Assembly: GCF_029537375.1 (NCBI RefSeq)
Contig: NZ_CP120679.1
Span: forward strand, 477,501 to 541,500
Direction: 5' to 3'
Length of the DNA stretch: 64,000 nucleotides
DNA from: Bacillus sp. HSf4
GTDB lineage: Bacteria > Bacillota > Bacilli > Bacillales > Bacillaceae
Shown: piece after piece, positions 17,713-26,299 of the stretch
How the letters are laid out: every line of letters starts with the position of its first letter
How positions within the stretch are numbered: position 1 is the stretch's first letter
Made by a program: the position numbers and the translations under genes
The notes under the pieces: model-generated
Told to the model about the DNA's origin: nothing
What the model saw: the letters and a program-made list of their open reading frames with translations, nothing else
The model's database searches: none

Positions 17713-18477
17713 CTAGCTTCGATCTGTTTTTTTTCGTAAATCAATCATGTTTGTGTTCCGGCGATTGCTCCGTTTCAAGACTTTCGGTCGAGGGCTGTAT
17801 GTTCCCTTTTTGAAACGTCTATCGATCAAGTCTTGGTTGGCTTTGATAAAAAAGAATTTATGAATGAATTTAACTCCCATAAAAGAAAAAAAGAAAGTAA
17901 ATGCCAAAAAGGTATAACTCATAAAATAGGTAGCTCCGCCTTCAAAAAAATGCAGGAAGAAAAACGCCGCAATGTAAGCGACTATTCCAAATAAACACAA
18001 GCAGTTTACCAAAGTCGTACTGTCTGTCTTTTTTTTATCGTTTGGGAAAACGATAAGGTAATGTAGAACCATACTTAAAATCACAATCATATAAACGAAT
18101 GAAGACGTGATGATAAATATCAGGTCATAACCGAGCAAAACGTAAACGAGTTCTTGTGATAATACAAAATAACAAAAAGAACATACAGCGCCAGCTGCCC
18201 CTATATATATGGTGAAATGCAAATCATTCCGATCGCTCTGTTTTAAAAACAGGACAATGACTGTCCATATGTTAATACCGATCATAAAAGGTAATGATAT
18301 AGCCGTGAAAAATGTTTCCCCAATCGCTATGATCAGCACGCCGCACATTAAATCAGTAAATAAAATCATCCACAGCATGTTTAACTTAGCATCTTTATCA
18401 CAGCTTTCAGATGCTAAATGGGTTATGATGCGGGAAGGTAAATTCCTGTATTTCGGATTTCCCTTTAATTTCAGCAA
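17713..18477 (-). CDS. Six-helix membrane protein, putative LXG immunity paralogue 2
   Basis: About 254 residues from TTG 18477 (MLKLKGNPKYRNLPSRIITHL), chosen because the paralogue at 18886-19590 starts MLKLKENTKYGKLP, also from TTG, and because AGGTGA lies just upstream. Six hydrophobic segments, then the family motif GVKFIHKFFFIKANQDL and a strongly basic tail (KRSNRRNTNMIDLRKKTDRS). The copy nearest the toxin and this one share NIWTVIVLFLK, so they are recent duplicates. Probable immunity family member by context. Confidence 0.65.
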   Translation of the reverse strand: MLKLKGNPKYRNLPSRIITHLASESCDKDAKLNMLWMILFTDLMCGVLIIAIGETFFTAISLPFMIGINIWTVIVLFLKQSDRNDLHFTIYIGAAGAVCSFCYFVLSQELVYVLLGYDLIFIITSSFVYMIVILSMVLHYLIVFPNDKKKTDSTTLVNCLCLFGIVAYIAAFFFLHFFEGGATYFMSYTFLAFTFFFSFMGVKFIHKFFFIKANQDLIDRRFKKGTYSPRPKVLKRSNRRNTNMIDLRKKTDRS

Positions 18478-18597
18478 GGTGTTCACCTGCCTTTTATCAA
18501 TTGATGTGAAAGAACAGAGAATACCATTTCGGCTGATGAAAGCTATAAAATAACGTCAGGTAATTTCTGCTCTGAATTTGAAAATTAGCATAAGAGA

Positions 18598-18619
18598 AAG
18601 CATCCCGAGTGAGATGCTT
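18598..18619 (-). terminator. Terminator after the DUF4176 gene
   Basis: 7-bp stem AAGCATC/GATGCTT followed on the minus strand by TCTCTT. It separates toxin-proximal genes from the duplicated downstream array and may give the array its own lower expression. Confidence 0.55.
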
Positions 18620-18626
18620 CGTGTAT

Positions 18627-18899
18627 TCAATCATTAATCGCTTCAGCCAGAACTTGCTGAAACTCGATTTCTTCTTCGTCTTGGTAGCCTTCGAAAATTA
18701 CTTTCTCAATGTCTGAATGGTTAAAAGCAAAGGTGTAGTCGGGATTAATGTAGCCTTCAGGGTAGAAAACGCCGATATAGTCAAACATTTTTGGATCCTC
18801 GCTGACAACGATCTGTTTTCTTCCGTAGATCATTAATTTTTTTGATCCACCTTGAAGTAAGACGATTGAGCCGGAGGGCAGTAAGTTATTTTCGGCCAT
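18627..18899 (-). CDS. DUF4176 protein of the type VII secretion locus
   Basis: 90 residues, soluble and acidic. The pattern LLPSGSIVLLQGGSKKLMIYGR, then FDYIGVFYPEGYINPD and FNHSDIEKVIFEGYQDEEE, is the DUF4176 family as I know it, commonly found with LXG toxins and type VII secretion genes. Role in secretion or toxin loading is not established. Its ATG overlaps the 3' end of the preceding membrane gene by 14 bp, so translation is coupled. Confidence 0.8.
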   Translation of the reverse strand: MAENNLLPSGSIVLLQGGSKKLMIYGRKQIVVSEDPKMFDYIGVFYPEGYINPDYTFAFNHSDIEKVIFEGYQDEEEIEFQQVLAEAIND

Positions 18900-19590
18900 G
18901 GCTGTATTTCCCCTTTCTTAAATGTTTGTCGATGATGTCTTGGTTGGCTCTAATAAAAAAGTATTGATGAAAGAATTTGACTCCAAAATAAATAAAAAAA
19001 CAAGCAAGGAACAAGTAAATATAACTCATAAACAGGGTAACGATAGAATCAGAAAAGCGAAAGATGAACTGGGCGATAATATAACCTAATCCTGGTCCTA
19101 TGGTTAGCAAGTAGGTTCCCCAAGCTGGACTGCCTGTCCGTTTTTTTTGGAAATTTGGAAAAACAATAAGGTAGTATCGAATAAATCCTAGAATGATCAT
19201 GATACAGGCTAATAAAGAAATCATGAAAAATAAAAGGTTAAAGCCTAATGCTGAAAAGGCATATTTCTGTGAAAGTACAAAATAACAAAATGATAGTACG
19301 GCACCAGTTCCACCTTTATACAGAGTGAAGTGCAAATTATTACGATAACTTGGCTTCAAAAACATGACAATGACTGTCCATATGTTAATACCTAGCATAA
19401 AAGGCAGTGCTATCATCATGAACATTTTTTCACCATTTGCTATTAATGGTCCACCGCATATGATATCTAAAAACAAAATAACGAATCCAAGCATCGTCAG
19501 TTTATCGTCTTTTGAGCTGGAAGCCGTAAGATGGGTTTGAATGTCAGAAGGTAATTTACCGTATTTAGTATTCTCCTTTAATTTGAGCAA
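18886..19590 (-). CDS. Six-helix membrane protein, putative cognate immunity of the LXG toxin
   Basis: 234 residues beginning MLKLKENTKYGKLPSDIQTHLTAS from TTG 19590, 22 bp after the LXG toxin stop. Six membrane segments and C-terminal FGVKFFHQYFFIRANQDIID. First of three paralogues (others at 17713-18477 and 16641-17390). Immediate position 3' of the toxin is where the cognate immunity gene is normally found, and a membrane location fits a toxin with a hydrophobic, pore-like tip. I know of pore-forming LXG effectors with membrane immunity partners in streptococci; homology to those was not tested. Confidence 0.7.
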   Translation of the reverse strand: MLKLKENTKYGKLPSDIQTHLTASSSKDDKLTMLGFVILFLDIICGGPLIANGEKMFMMIALPFMLGINIWTVIVMFLKPSYRNNLHFTLYKGGTGAVLSFCYFVLSQKYAFSALGFNLLFFMISLLACIMIILGFIRYYLIVFPNFQKKRTGSPAWGTYLLTIGPGLGYIIAQFIFRFSDSIVTLFMSYIYLFLACFFIYFGVKFFHQYFFIRANQDIIDKHLRKGKYSHGRK

Positions 19591-19612
19591 GGTTTCTTCA
19601 CCAGCCTTTTTC

Positions 19613-21040
19613 TTATTTAAACCACCCTGCTACTGTTTTTAAACCAGATTCTACAGAATCTTTTGCCATATCGGTTATGCTTTTTTTGTCCTTACCCCAT
19701 TTAACTCCGCCTAGAAGTTCAGATATACCGATTGTAGCCATAAGTGATACACCAGCAGCCGCTATAACAGGGGCTCCACCCGCAATTAATAACGCACTGG
19801 CTACAGCACCTACCCCTAGTGTCGCGGCACCTATTCCCACGTCAACAGTAGCATCGCCAACCGTTTTTTCAATAGGAGCATCATCATTGATATTATGAAT
19901 AAGGTCTTCGCCAGTTGTAATGGCAACGCCTGCCCAGCCGAGCTTGCTTTTCATAGCGCTTTTGAAAGCAGATGAGGGACGAGTTAATTTTGCAATTTCA
20001 GGGTTGTTACCAGCCTTCACCTGGGATTTTATCCATGATTCATCATAACTTTTCCCTTTTAGTCCTATGGCTTCTCCGTTTTTCACTTTATAACGTCTTA
20101 ATTCTGTTCCATCTTTTTTGAATTTTACTTTTCTCTCAATCTTTACTCCATCTTTCTTAACATGCTTCACACTCTTCCCAAAATCCGTCGCAGCAGTAGT
20201 CGTCCCATACAAACTTCCTGCACTAGCTACAGGATACGTCAAATCGACTTCAAACGGAAATTCTTCTTTTGCCGCGTCATCAATTTTGCCTTCTTCGTCT
20301 TTTTCTCTAAAGCGCCCAAGCATCTTTTCCATCGGTGTTTCGCCGGTGTCTTGCACTCCGCCTTGCAAGCCGCCGGAAGCCTGATTGATTGTTGAGTCGT
20401 TTGGCGCTTCGAGGATCGATCCGCTTTTATATTGAGAGATTTCAATCTTCGGCCCCGTATACATCTTCTCCAGTTGCTCGATGTACTGCTTCATCGTGTC
20501 CAGGTCTTCTCGCGCGTTTTTCAGCGCGTTTGTCTGTTCGCGGTCGAAGGTGTGGAGCTTTTCGATCGTCTCGCTGATTTGTCGTTGGGCTTTTTTGGCG
20601 TTTTCGTTGACGGCGGAGTCGTCGAGATCGGGCAGGTCGACGATGTTTTTGACGGTTAGCATTGTCATATTGGCTTTTGCCGTGAGTCTGGCTGTCAGCG
20701 ATTCGGCTTGGCTGACACCGTCATGGAGTTCGTGTTCGAGAAAGCTTTGCGAGATAAAGCCGTTTTCGGTTGGCTCCAAGGATTGGAGGGCGCTTTTCGT
20801 CTTTTCTAAAATTCCTTTATAGTCGGAGATAAAAGATTCATAAAAAAGAAGAAAAGTGGTGTGGCACTCTTCATAGAAGGAACGGATCGCTTCGCCTCCC
20901 GCGCCTTTTAAGGCGTCGTCAAGGGATGTGATGCCTTTGACGCTTTGTTTGACTTTGGCAATGTCGCTTTCCTGGTTTTTTAATTCAGTCAGCGTCTTGT
21001 CAAGGCCGTTTTGAAATGCCTGAACATCTAGTGTTTTCAA
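19613..21040 (-). CDS. LXG-domain toxin with hydrophobic Gly/Ala-rich C-terminus
   Basis: 475 aa. Residues 1-235 are the LXG helical module, nearly the same as in the toxin at 99-1625. The middle (about 265-390) is charged and variable. The last ~80 residues (from DATVDVGIGAATLG through LLIAGGAPVIAAAGVSLMA to ISELLGG) form Gly/Ala-rich hydrophobic helices rather than a nuclease tip, suggesting membrane insertion or pore formation. TTG start 21040 behind GAAGGAAGGG, matching the M-K-T-L-D-V start of the other LXG protein. Preceded by DUF5082 and DUF5344 genes, the small helical partners required for LXG export. Confidence 0.85.
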   Translation of the reverse strand: MKTLDVQAFQNGLDKTLTELKNQESDIAKVKQSVKGITSLDDALKGAGGEAIRSFYEECHTTFLLFYESFISDYKGILEKTKSALQSLEPTENGFISQSFLEHELHDGVSQAESLTARLTAKANMTMLTVKNIVDLPDLDDSAVNENAKKAQRQISETIEKLHTFDREQTNALKNAREDLDTMKQYIEQLEKMYTGPKIEISQYKSGSILEAPNDSTINQASGGLQGGVQDTGETPMEKMLGRFREKDEEGKIDDAAKEEFPFEVDLTYPVASAGSLYGTTTAATDFGKSVKHVKKDGVKIERKVKFKKDGTELRRYKVKNGEAIGLKGKSYDESWIKSQVKAGNNPEIAKLTRPSSAFKSAMKSKLGWAGVAITTGEDLIHNINDDAPIEKTVGDATVDVGIGAATLGVGAVASALLIAGGAPVIAAAGVSLMATIGISELLGGVKWGKDKKSITDMAKDSVESGLKTVAGWFK

Positions 21041-21056
21041 TCCGTATCCCTTCCTT

Positions 21057-21335
21057 CTACTTCGTTTTAATGGATGATGCCAGCTTTTTGTCTGTATCTT
21101 TCATCGTCTCTACCGCTGATTCGGTTTGGATGATTTGTTTGGAGAGAGCCGAAGCGTAGGCTTTTGTCAGCTTTTGTAAATCTTTGTTCATGCCTTCGAT
21201 TTTTTTGACGACATCGAGATGGTTTTTGCCGCTGATGTCTGTCGGTACGCTCGACTTGATTCCCTGTGCGGAATGCTTCAGCTGTGAGAGTGTGTGCTTG
21301 ACTTCACCGGAATTGACTTTGATTTCTTGGCTCAT
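21057..21335 (-). CDS. DUF5344 family LXG partner (YwqI-like)
   Basis: 92 residues, helical, WXG100-like size, no signal peptide: MSQEIKVNSGEVKHTLSQLKHSAQGIKSS. Matches the small alpha-helical proteins encoded between DUF5082 and LXG genes in Bacillus (YwqH-YwqI-YwqJ order). Such partners bind the LXG domain and present it to the type VII machinery. ATG with AAAGGAG upstream; 16 bp before the toxin start. Confidence 0.8.
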   Translation of the reverse strand: MSQEIKVNSGEVKHTLSQLKHSAQGIKSSVPTDISGKNHLDVVKKIEGMNKDLQKLTKAYASALSKQIIQTESAVETMKDTDKKLASSIKTK

Positions 21336-21349
21336 GCTTCCAACTCCTT

Positions 21350-21736
21350 TTAATGTCGCGATTGTTTTTCTTCTTTTTCCAGCTTCTCAATTTTCTTTTT
21401 TAATGAGCTGATATCTTGACCGAGTGAATGTATTTCATCGTTTAAAGAGTTGATGCGCTCGTTTAATTTTTTAAACACCTCATTCAATTGTTTGCCGTAA
21501 ATATCATTGTAGGCTGTTTTCATATCGCTTCTGACGCTTTTAAAAGAATCGGCAAGGCTGCCCTGCCATGTCGTCGAAGACAGACCGGGCTTTTTGATGC
21601 TGCTTTTCGAATCGGAGAATTCTTCTTTTATATTTGTTAATTCAGATTTGCAATGTTTCAGCTCTTTCAGCTGTTCTTTTTTGATGACAAGTGTACCCTG
21701 CATACCATACAGGACCGTTTTTTCCCAGATGATCAT
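21350..21736 (-). CDS. DUF5082 family LXG partner (YwqH-like)
   Basis: About 128 residues of almost pure helix with heptads (LKHCKSELTNIKEEF, then LNDEIHSLGQDISSLKKKIEKLEKEEK), first gene of the LXG operon. The open frame reaches 21856, but GGGAGGTGG 6 nt before ATG 21736 fixes the start. Members of this family act with the DUF5344 protein as export chaperone or adaptor for LXG toxins. A related orphan gene occurs at 30304-30732. Confidence 0.8.
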   Translation of the reverse strand: MIIWEKTVLYGMQGTLVIKKEQLKELKHCKSELTNIKEEFSDSKSSIKKPGLSSTTWQGSLADSFKSVRSDMKTAYNDIYGKQLNEVFKKLNERINSLNDEIHSLGQDISSLKKKIEKLEKEEKQSRH

Positions 21737-22237
21737 GGTCTGCCACCTCCCGGCGATTTGATTCAAATGGCCTGTTGGAAATCGTCCGATAAAGGACCTT
21801 ATTAATGTTACAACATGGTATAAATGAGTTGAATAGGAAAAATGTACCGTGAACAAGGGATGAAACCCGCTGGAAATATGGGTCTATTCCTTATCCTGAC
21901 TGCGATTTTGGACTTTTTCCCATTTTTGAATAAGGTTAAAAGACTTAGTTCCTGAGACCTTGTTTTTTATCATATTTATTTTCCGTTTCGCAAATTTTAA
22001 GGTTATTTTAAGAAAAAGGTGATCTTTCAAGAGGCTCAACAAGGTTTTTCGCGGAAAATGTCAAATAGATTAGATATTTCGTATGAACAAGGGGGGATAT
22101 TTGTCTGTTTGTGATGAAAAAAGGGGACAGGCGGGATTCTGTCAAAAGTCTCAGTTGGATTCCTAACCAATTCGCTGTCATATACATGCTCAACGGATTT
22201 GAAACTGTCTAGTTCTCCGGACAACAGGGGGATGAAG
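21737..22237. other. Divergent intergenic region, about 500 bp, no gene seen
   Basis: Contains only short unsupported frames. It must hold the promoter of the LXG operon (minus strand) and of the sugar-sensor operon (plus strand), but I could not identify convincing -35/-10 pairs for either. No repeat or RNA structure was recognised. Confidence 0.4.
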
Positions 22238-23227
22238 ATGAAAAAGCTGCTGGTTGTTTATGCGGTCATGCTTTGTTTGTTTTTTCTTTACGTATACGAT
22301 TATTCCAAGAGCGACCAAGCCGGTTCCACCGCGCGGGAAAGCGGTCCTTTAACAGGAAGTCTCTCGGAAAAGTATGTGATGGTGACGTTTCAGTCAGGCA
22401 TTGAATATTGGAAAAGCGGTTTGAAAGGCTTTGAGGATGCTGCACAGCTTTTCAACGTCTCTGTCGAATACCGGGGGGCGGCCCGTTACGATGTTCATGA
22501 GCAGACAACTGTGCTCGAACAGGTGATCGCGAAGAAGCCGGCGGGGATCGCCGTTTCCGCGATCGATCCCGAGGCTTTGAACCCCGTTATTAATAAAGCC
22601 TGTGAGCAGGGCATTCCGATCGTTTTGTTTGATTCGGACGCTCCTTTCAGCAAAGCGCCGACATATATCGGCACGAATAACAGGGAAGCGGGCGCTGCCG
22701 CGGCTGAACAAATGGCCGGGCTCTTGAACGAAAAAGGCGAAACCGCCGTCATCACCCAGCCGCGCCAATATAATCAGCAGGAGCGGACGAAAGGTTTTAA
22801 CAAAACGATCGAACAACGATATCCGCACATGAAAGTGTCCGCTGTTTTGGACGGAAAAGGGGATGAATTGACATCGAAAAAAGAGGCGGAAAAGATTTTG
22901 CAAAAAAATCCGAACATCAAAGGGATTTTCACGACCGAAGCGAATGGAGCGAGCGGGGTGGCGCAGGCCGTAAAAGCGGCGGGCCTCGAAGGAAAAGTCC
23001 AGGTCATAGGCTTTGATAAAGATAAAAAAACGCTGGACGGCATTAAAGACGGAACGATTGCCGCCACCCTCGGGCAGGATACATGGCAGATGGGCTACTG
23101 GTCGCTTCATATGCTGTTTTTCTTAAGCCGCCATTTAAAAAGGGCGGATTCACTCCCGGCATCGATCGACACCGGGATCACCATCATTACGAAAAAAAAT
23201 GTGGAAGATTACTATGCGAATGATTAA
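22238..23227 (+). CDS. Membrane-anchored sugar-binding sensor protein (XylFII-like)
   Basis: Periplasmic-binding-protein-like family 1 domain with an uncleaved N-terminal anchor: MKKLLVVYAVMLCLFFLYVY followed directly by the binding fold (QSGIEYWKSGLKGFEDAA, GIAVSAIDPEALNPVI, FDSDAP, GIFTTEANGASGVAQAV). About 329 aa. There is no lipobox, unlike the transporter lipoprotein at 26300. The second ATG (22238) has GGGGG 6 nt upstream. Its 3' end overlaps the kinase gene by 14 bp. In clostridia a XylFII-LytS pair senses xylose outside the cell and controls xylFGH; the gene order here is the same, so this is probably the extracellular sugar sensor. The sugar is not proven. Confidence 0.75.
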   Translation: MKKLLVVYAVMLCLFFLYVYDYSKSDQAGSTARESGPLTGSLSEKYVMVTFQSGIEYWKSGLKGFEDAAQLFNVSVEYRGAARYDVHEQTTVLEQVIAKKPAGIAVSAIDPEALNPVINKACEQGIPIVLFDSDAPFSKAPTYIGTNNREAGAAAAEQMAGLLNEKGETAVITQPRQYNQQERTKGFNKTIEQRYPHMKVSAVLDGKGDELTSKKEAEKILQKNPNIKGIFTTEANGASGVAQAVKAAGLEGKVQVIGFDKDKKTLDGIKDGTIAATLGQDTWQMGYWSLHMLFFLSRHLKRADSLPASIDTGITIITKKNVEDYYAND

Positions 23228-24983
23228 AAACGCGATCAACAATATGCCGATCCGCTATAAACTGATCAGTCTTCTCTTGTTAATCAGCATGCTGCCGACG
23301 ATCGGCCTCGGCATTTTGTCGGCCTGGGCGGTGGAAAGTATTTTTGAAAAGCAGATGATCGATCATACATTGCAGCTGATCGGTGAAGTGAATAAAACGA
23401 CTGAAGTGTATGTCAGCCACATGCAGAATCTTACATATTTAATTTCGACGAACGAAGAAATGGAAGCGTTTTTTGACCATCAAAAAGGCGACGGGGAAGC
23501 GGATTATAAACGGCGAAAGTTTTTGCAGGGGCTGACCTCCTTATATTCTGAAGCCGCGGGAATTCTCGTCGTCAATGACGAGGGTGAGATGATCACAAAT
23601 GAGATGTATAAACGGACAGAGACGGATTTGACAAAGGAGTCCTGGTATCAGGCGGCTGTGAAAAATGAAGGCATTTTTAAGATGATTGGAAAGCCTGTGA
23701 ACCGGAATGTCAGAAGCCATGTCAACTACAGAGAAGATGAAGTCGTCTCAGCCGTCAGAGCTGTAATTGATCCTGAGACGCAGCATGTCAAAGGCGTCGT
23801 GTTAATCGACTTGAAGCTGCGCGTTCTGGCGGAAGCGACGAAAAACATCCGTTTGGGGAAAACGGGCTATTTGCTGATCATGGATGAAAACGGCGGTAAC
23901 ATTTATTCGCCTGAGGCTTCAAAGCTGTTTTTGCCGAAACAATGGTTTCAGCACCAAAGCTCAGGCCATTTTTCAAAGCGGATTAAAGGGGAGGATTACC
24001 AGCTTATTTATGAAACATCCGCTTTTACCAATTGGACGACAGTCGGGGTCTTCAAAAAGAGCGAACCGGTATTTGAAGTGAAAGAAATCCACTTGTATGT
24101 GCTCTTGTTCTTGTTGGCTGCCGGATTTTTGGGACTGACGGCTTCCTATTATTTATCCTATTCGATGTCCCGGCCGATTTTAAAGCTGACTTCTTTTATG
24201 CAGAAAGCCGAAGGCGGAGACTTTTCGACGCTTTATCAAGAGAACCGGCAGGATGAAATCGGCCTTTTAGGTAAGAGCTTCAACCGTTTGATGCTCAGGA
24301 TCAAAGAGCTGATGTTTGTGACGGAAAAGCAGGAGCGGCAAAAAAGGGAAGCGGAGCTCAGGGTTTTGCAGGCGCAAATCAATCCGCATTTTCTGTACAA
24401 TACGTTGGATACGATCAATTGGATGGCGAGGAAAAAAGGGGCGGAGGAGGTTACCGATTTGGTGCAGGCCCTATCAAAGCTGTTTCGGATATCGCTGAGC
24501 AAGGGCCGGGACATCATTCCTTTAGCGGATGAATTCGAACACGTCGAAAACTATTTAAAAATTCAAAAAGCGAGATACCGCGATAAACTGAATTATTCGA
24601 TTGAAAGACTTGAGTTTGCAGGCGATCGGCTGATTTTGAAGCTGGTGCTTCAGCCCATCGTTGAAAACGCGATTTACCATGGGATCAAAGAAAAGCGCGG
24701 ACCTGGGCATATCCGGATCATTGGAAAGGAAGAAGACGGCTGTCTGACGATAAAGGTCGAAGATGACGGAGCCGGAATGGATGAACACACATTAAACAAA
24801 ATCAATGAACAATTTAAAAAGCGGGAAAATGCGACCGGCTACGGCATGATCAATGTCCATGAACGGATCGCCCTCACCTTTGGAGAGCCTTTCGGTTTAA
24901 CGGTTGAAAGCCGGAAAGGGGCGGGCACCTCTGTTTTGATTCGGCTGCCGATTTTGATTAAAGGAGGGAAAGGACTTGAGTGA
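23214..24983 (+). CDS. YesM/LytS-type sensor histidine kinase
   Basis: About 589 aa. N-terminal membrane helix (LISLLLLISMLPTIGLGILSAWAV), an extracellular dCache/Cache-like sensor region (about residues 35-290), a second helix (VLLFLLAAGFLGLTASYYLS), HAMP, then a His_kinase domain with phosphoacceptor in QAQINPHFLYNTLDTINWMA and ATPase motifs VENAIYHGI and EDDGAGM. Start at ATG 23214 behind GGAAG. Expected to form a complex with the overlapping sugar-binding protein and phosphorylate the regulator encoded next (8-bp overlap). Confidence 0.85.
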   Translation: MRMIKNAINNMPIRYKLISLLLLISMLPTIGLGILSAWAVESIFEKQMIDHTLQLIGEVNKTTEVYVSHMQNLTYLISTNEEMEAFFDHQKGDGEADYKRRKFLQGLTSLYSEAAGILVVNDEGEMITNEMYKRTETDLTKESWYQAAVKNEGIFKMIGKPVNRNVRSHVNYREDEVVSAVRAVIDPETQHVKGVVLIDLKLRVLAEATKNIRLGKTGYLLIMDENGGNIYSPEASKLFLPKQWFQHQSSGHFSKRIKGEDYQLIYETSAFTNWTTVGVFKKSEPVFEVKEIHLYVLLFLLAAGFLGLTASYYLSYSMSRPILKLTSFMQKAEGGDFSTLYQENRQDEIGLLGKSFNRLMLRIKELMFVTEKQERQKREAELRVLQAQINPHFLYNTLDTINWMARKKGAEEVTDLVQALSKLFRISLSKGRDIIPLADEFEHVENYLKIQKARYRDKLNYSIERLEFAGDRLILKLVLQPIVENAIYHGIKEKRGPGHIRIIGKEEDGCLTIKVEDDGAGMDEHTLNKINEQFKKRENATGYGMINVHERIALTFGEPFGLTVESRKGAGTSVLIRLPILIKGGKGLE

Positions 24984-26172
24984 ACAATGGCGGGTGCTGA
25001 TTGCCGATGATGAACCGTGGATTCGGGAGGGTATACGGGATGCTGTGCAATGGGAGCGATATGATATGAATGTGTCGGCCGAAGCGGAAAACGGGGAGGA
25101 GGCGTTTGAGCTTGCCCTGCAGTACAAAATTGATCTATTGATTGTCGATTTGAACATGCCGATCATAAACGGATTGACGCTGATGAAAAAGCTGCGCCGG
25201 GAGCTGCCGCTGTGCCGGTTTGTCATTGTAACGGGCTATGACCAATTCGCATATGCCCAGGAAGCGATCAGGCTGAATGTCGATGATTATCTGTTGAAGC
25301 CTGTCCATCCCGGGCATTTGGAAAAGGTGTTGGAAACGATCATGAGCTCGCTTGCAGCAGAAAAAAAGAGACGGCATGAGCAAAAGCTCGCTGAGGAGCA
25401 TATTCAAAAAAACCTTGATCTGCTTAAGGAGCATTTTTTCAACGACTGGGTTCAGGATCAAGTTGAAGAAGAAGAGATATCCCGGCAGCTCGAATGTCTC
25501 AAGCTTCCAGCCCGTTTACCGGAGATGCTCGGTGTTGTCGGCACCGGACATTTACAGATCACTCCAGCAGCTCTTGTGAAAGAAAAAGTCGAGCAATTTT
25601 TTAAAGAAGAAGCGGTGAAGGCCGTTTTTTCCAGTGATGACCGCCTTGTCGCCATTTGTGTTTGGCGCCTGATCACAGAAGAAGAACGGCGGACGCTTGA
25701 AGCGTTCATTCAATCTGAGCTTGAGGTCAGTGCAGCCGCCTGTTTTATCAGTCTTGCACAAGCCTGGCATTCGCTGCCGCAAGCCTACAAGGCTTGCAGA
25801 CAAAAGGTTTCCCAATCTTTCAATCTCTCCCCGGTCGTGGCGCGGGCGAAAGAATATATGCAGAAGCACTTCGCGGAAAGGGAGTTTTCTTTAATGGAGA
25901 CAGCTAAAGCCTTGCAAGTTTCCTCCGTTTACCTGAGCCGGACGATGAAGCGGGAGCTGGGCATGACATTTGTCCAGCTTTTGACGGAGATGCGCATGCA
26001 AAAAGCGGCTTACCTTTTGCGGACAACCTCTCTGGCGATCCATGACATTGCCGAACAGACAGGCTATGATACACAGCACTATTTCAGCACCGTGTTTAAA
26101 AAAACAATGGGACAGTCGCCGAATCAGTACCGGCGGATGTCGGGAATGGAACAAACAAGGGGAAATTTGTAA
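24976..26172 (+). CDS. YesN-type AraC family response regulator
   Basis: 398 aa. Receiver domain at residues 1-120 with the acidic pocket DDE and phosphoacceptor Asp in LLIVDLNMPIINGL; C-terminal AraC/XylS DNA-binding domain with two helix-turn-helices (FSLMETAKALQVSSVYLSRTMK and IHDIAEQTGYDTQHYFSTVFKKTMGQSPNQYR). TTG start 24976 with AAAGGAGG 8 nt upstream. It presumably activates the sugar importer operon that begins 128 bp downstream. Confidence 0.85.
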   Translation: MSEQWRVLIADDEPWIREGIRDAVQWERYDMNVSAEAENGEEAFELALQYKIDLLIVDLNMPIINGLTLMKKLRRELPLCRFVIVTGYDQFAYAQEAIRLNVDDYLLKPVHPGHLEKVLETIMSSLAAEKKRRHEQKLAEEHIQKNLDLLKEHFFNDWVQDQVEEEEISRQLECLKLPARLPEMLGVVGTGHLQITPAALVKEKVEQFFKEEAVKAVFSSDDRLVAICVWRLITEEERRTLEAFIQSELEVSAAACFISLAQAWHSLPQAYKACRQKVSQSFNLSPVVARAKEYMQKHFAEREFSLMETAKALQVSSVYLSRTMKRELGMTFVQLLTEMRMQKAAYLLRTTSLAIHDIAEQTGYDTQHYFSTVFKKTMGQSPNQYRRMSGMEQTRGNL

Positions 26173-26188
26173 TGTAAGCGCTTTAAAA
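26172..26188 (+). promoter_or_regulatory. Candidate cre (CcpA) site upstream of the sugar importer
   Basis: ATGTAAGCGCTTTAAAA fits the cre consensus WTGNAANCGNWNNCAWW with one mismatch and carries the palindromic AAGCGCTT core. It lies right after the regulator gene stop and 112 bp before the importer, consistent with glucose repression of the importer. Confidence 0.65.
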
Positions 26189-26299
26189 AAGTCTGTTTTT
26201 TATAAAAATAGTTAATTAATTCAAAAGACGAAGGGCAGAAAGTCATGATACAGTTGGCTTGATTCATGATGGGAGAAATCAAAAAGGGGGATTTCAGAC

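Noticed and set aside
22394..23110. 238-codon frame opposite the sugar sensor gene
   Set aside because: Antisense to an evident binding-protein gene; Phe/Arg-rich composition typical of shadows.
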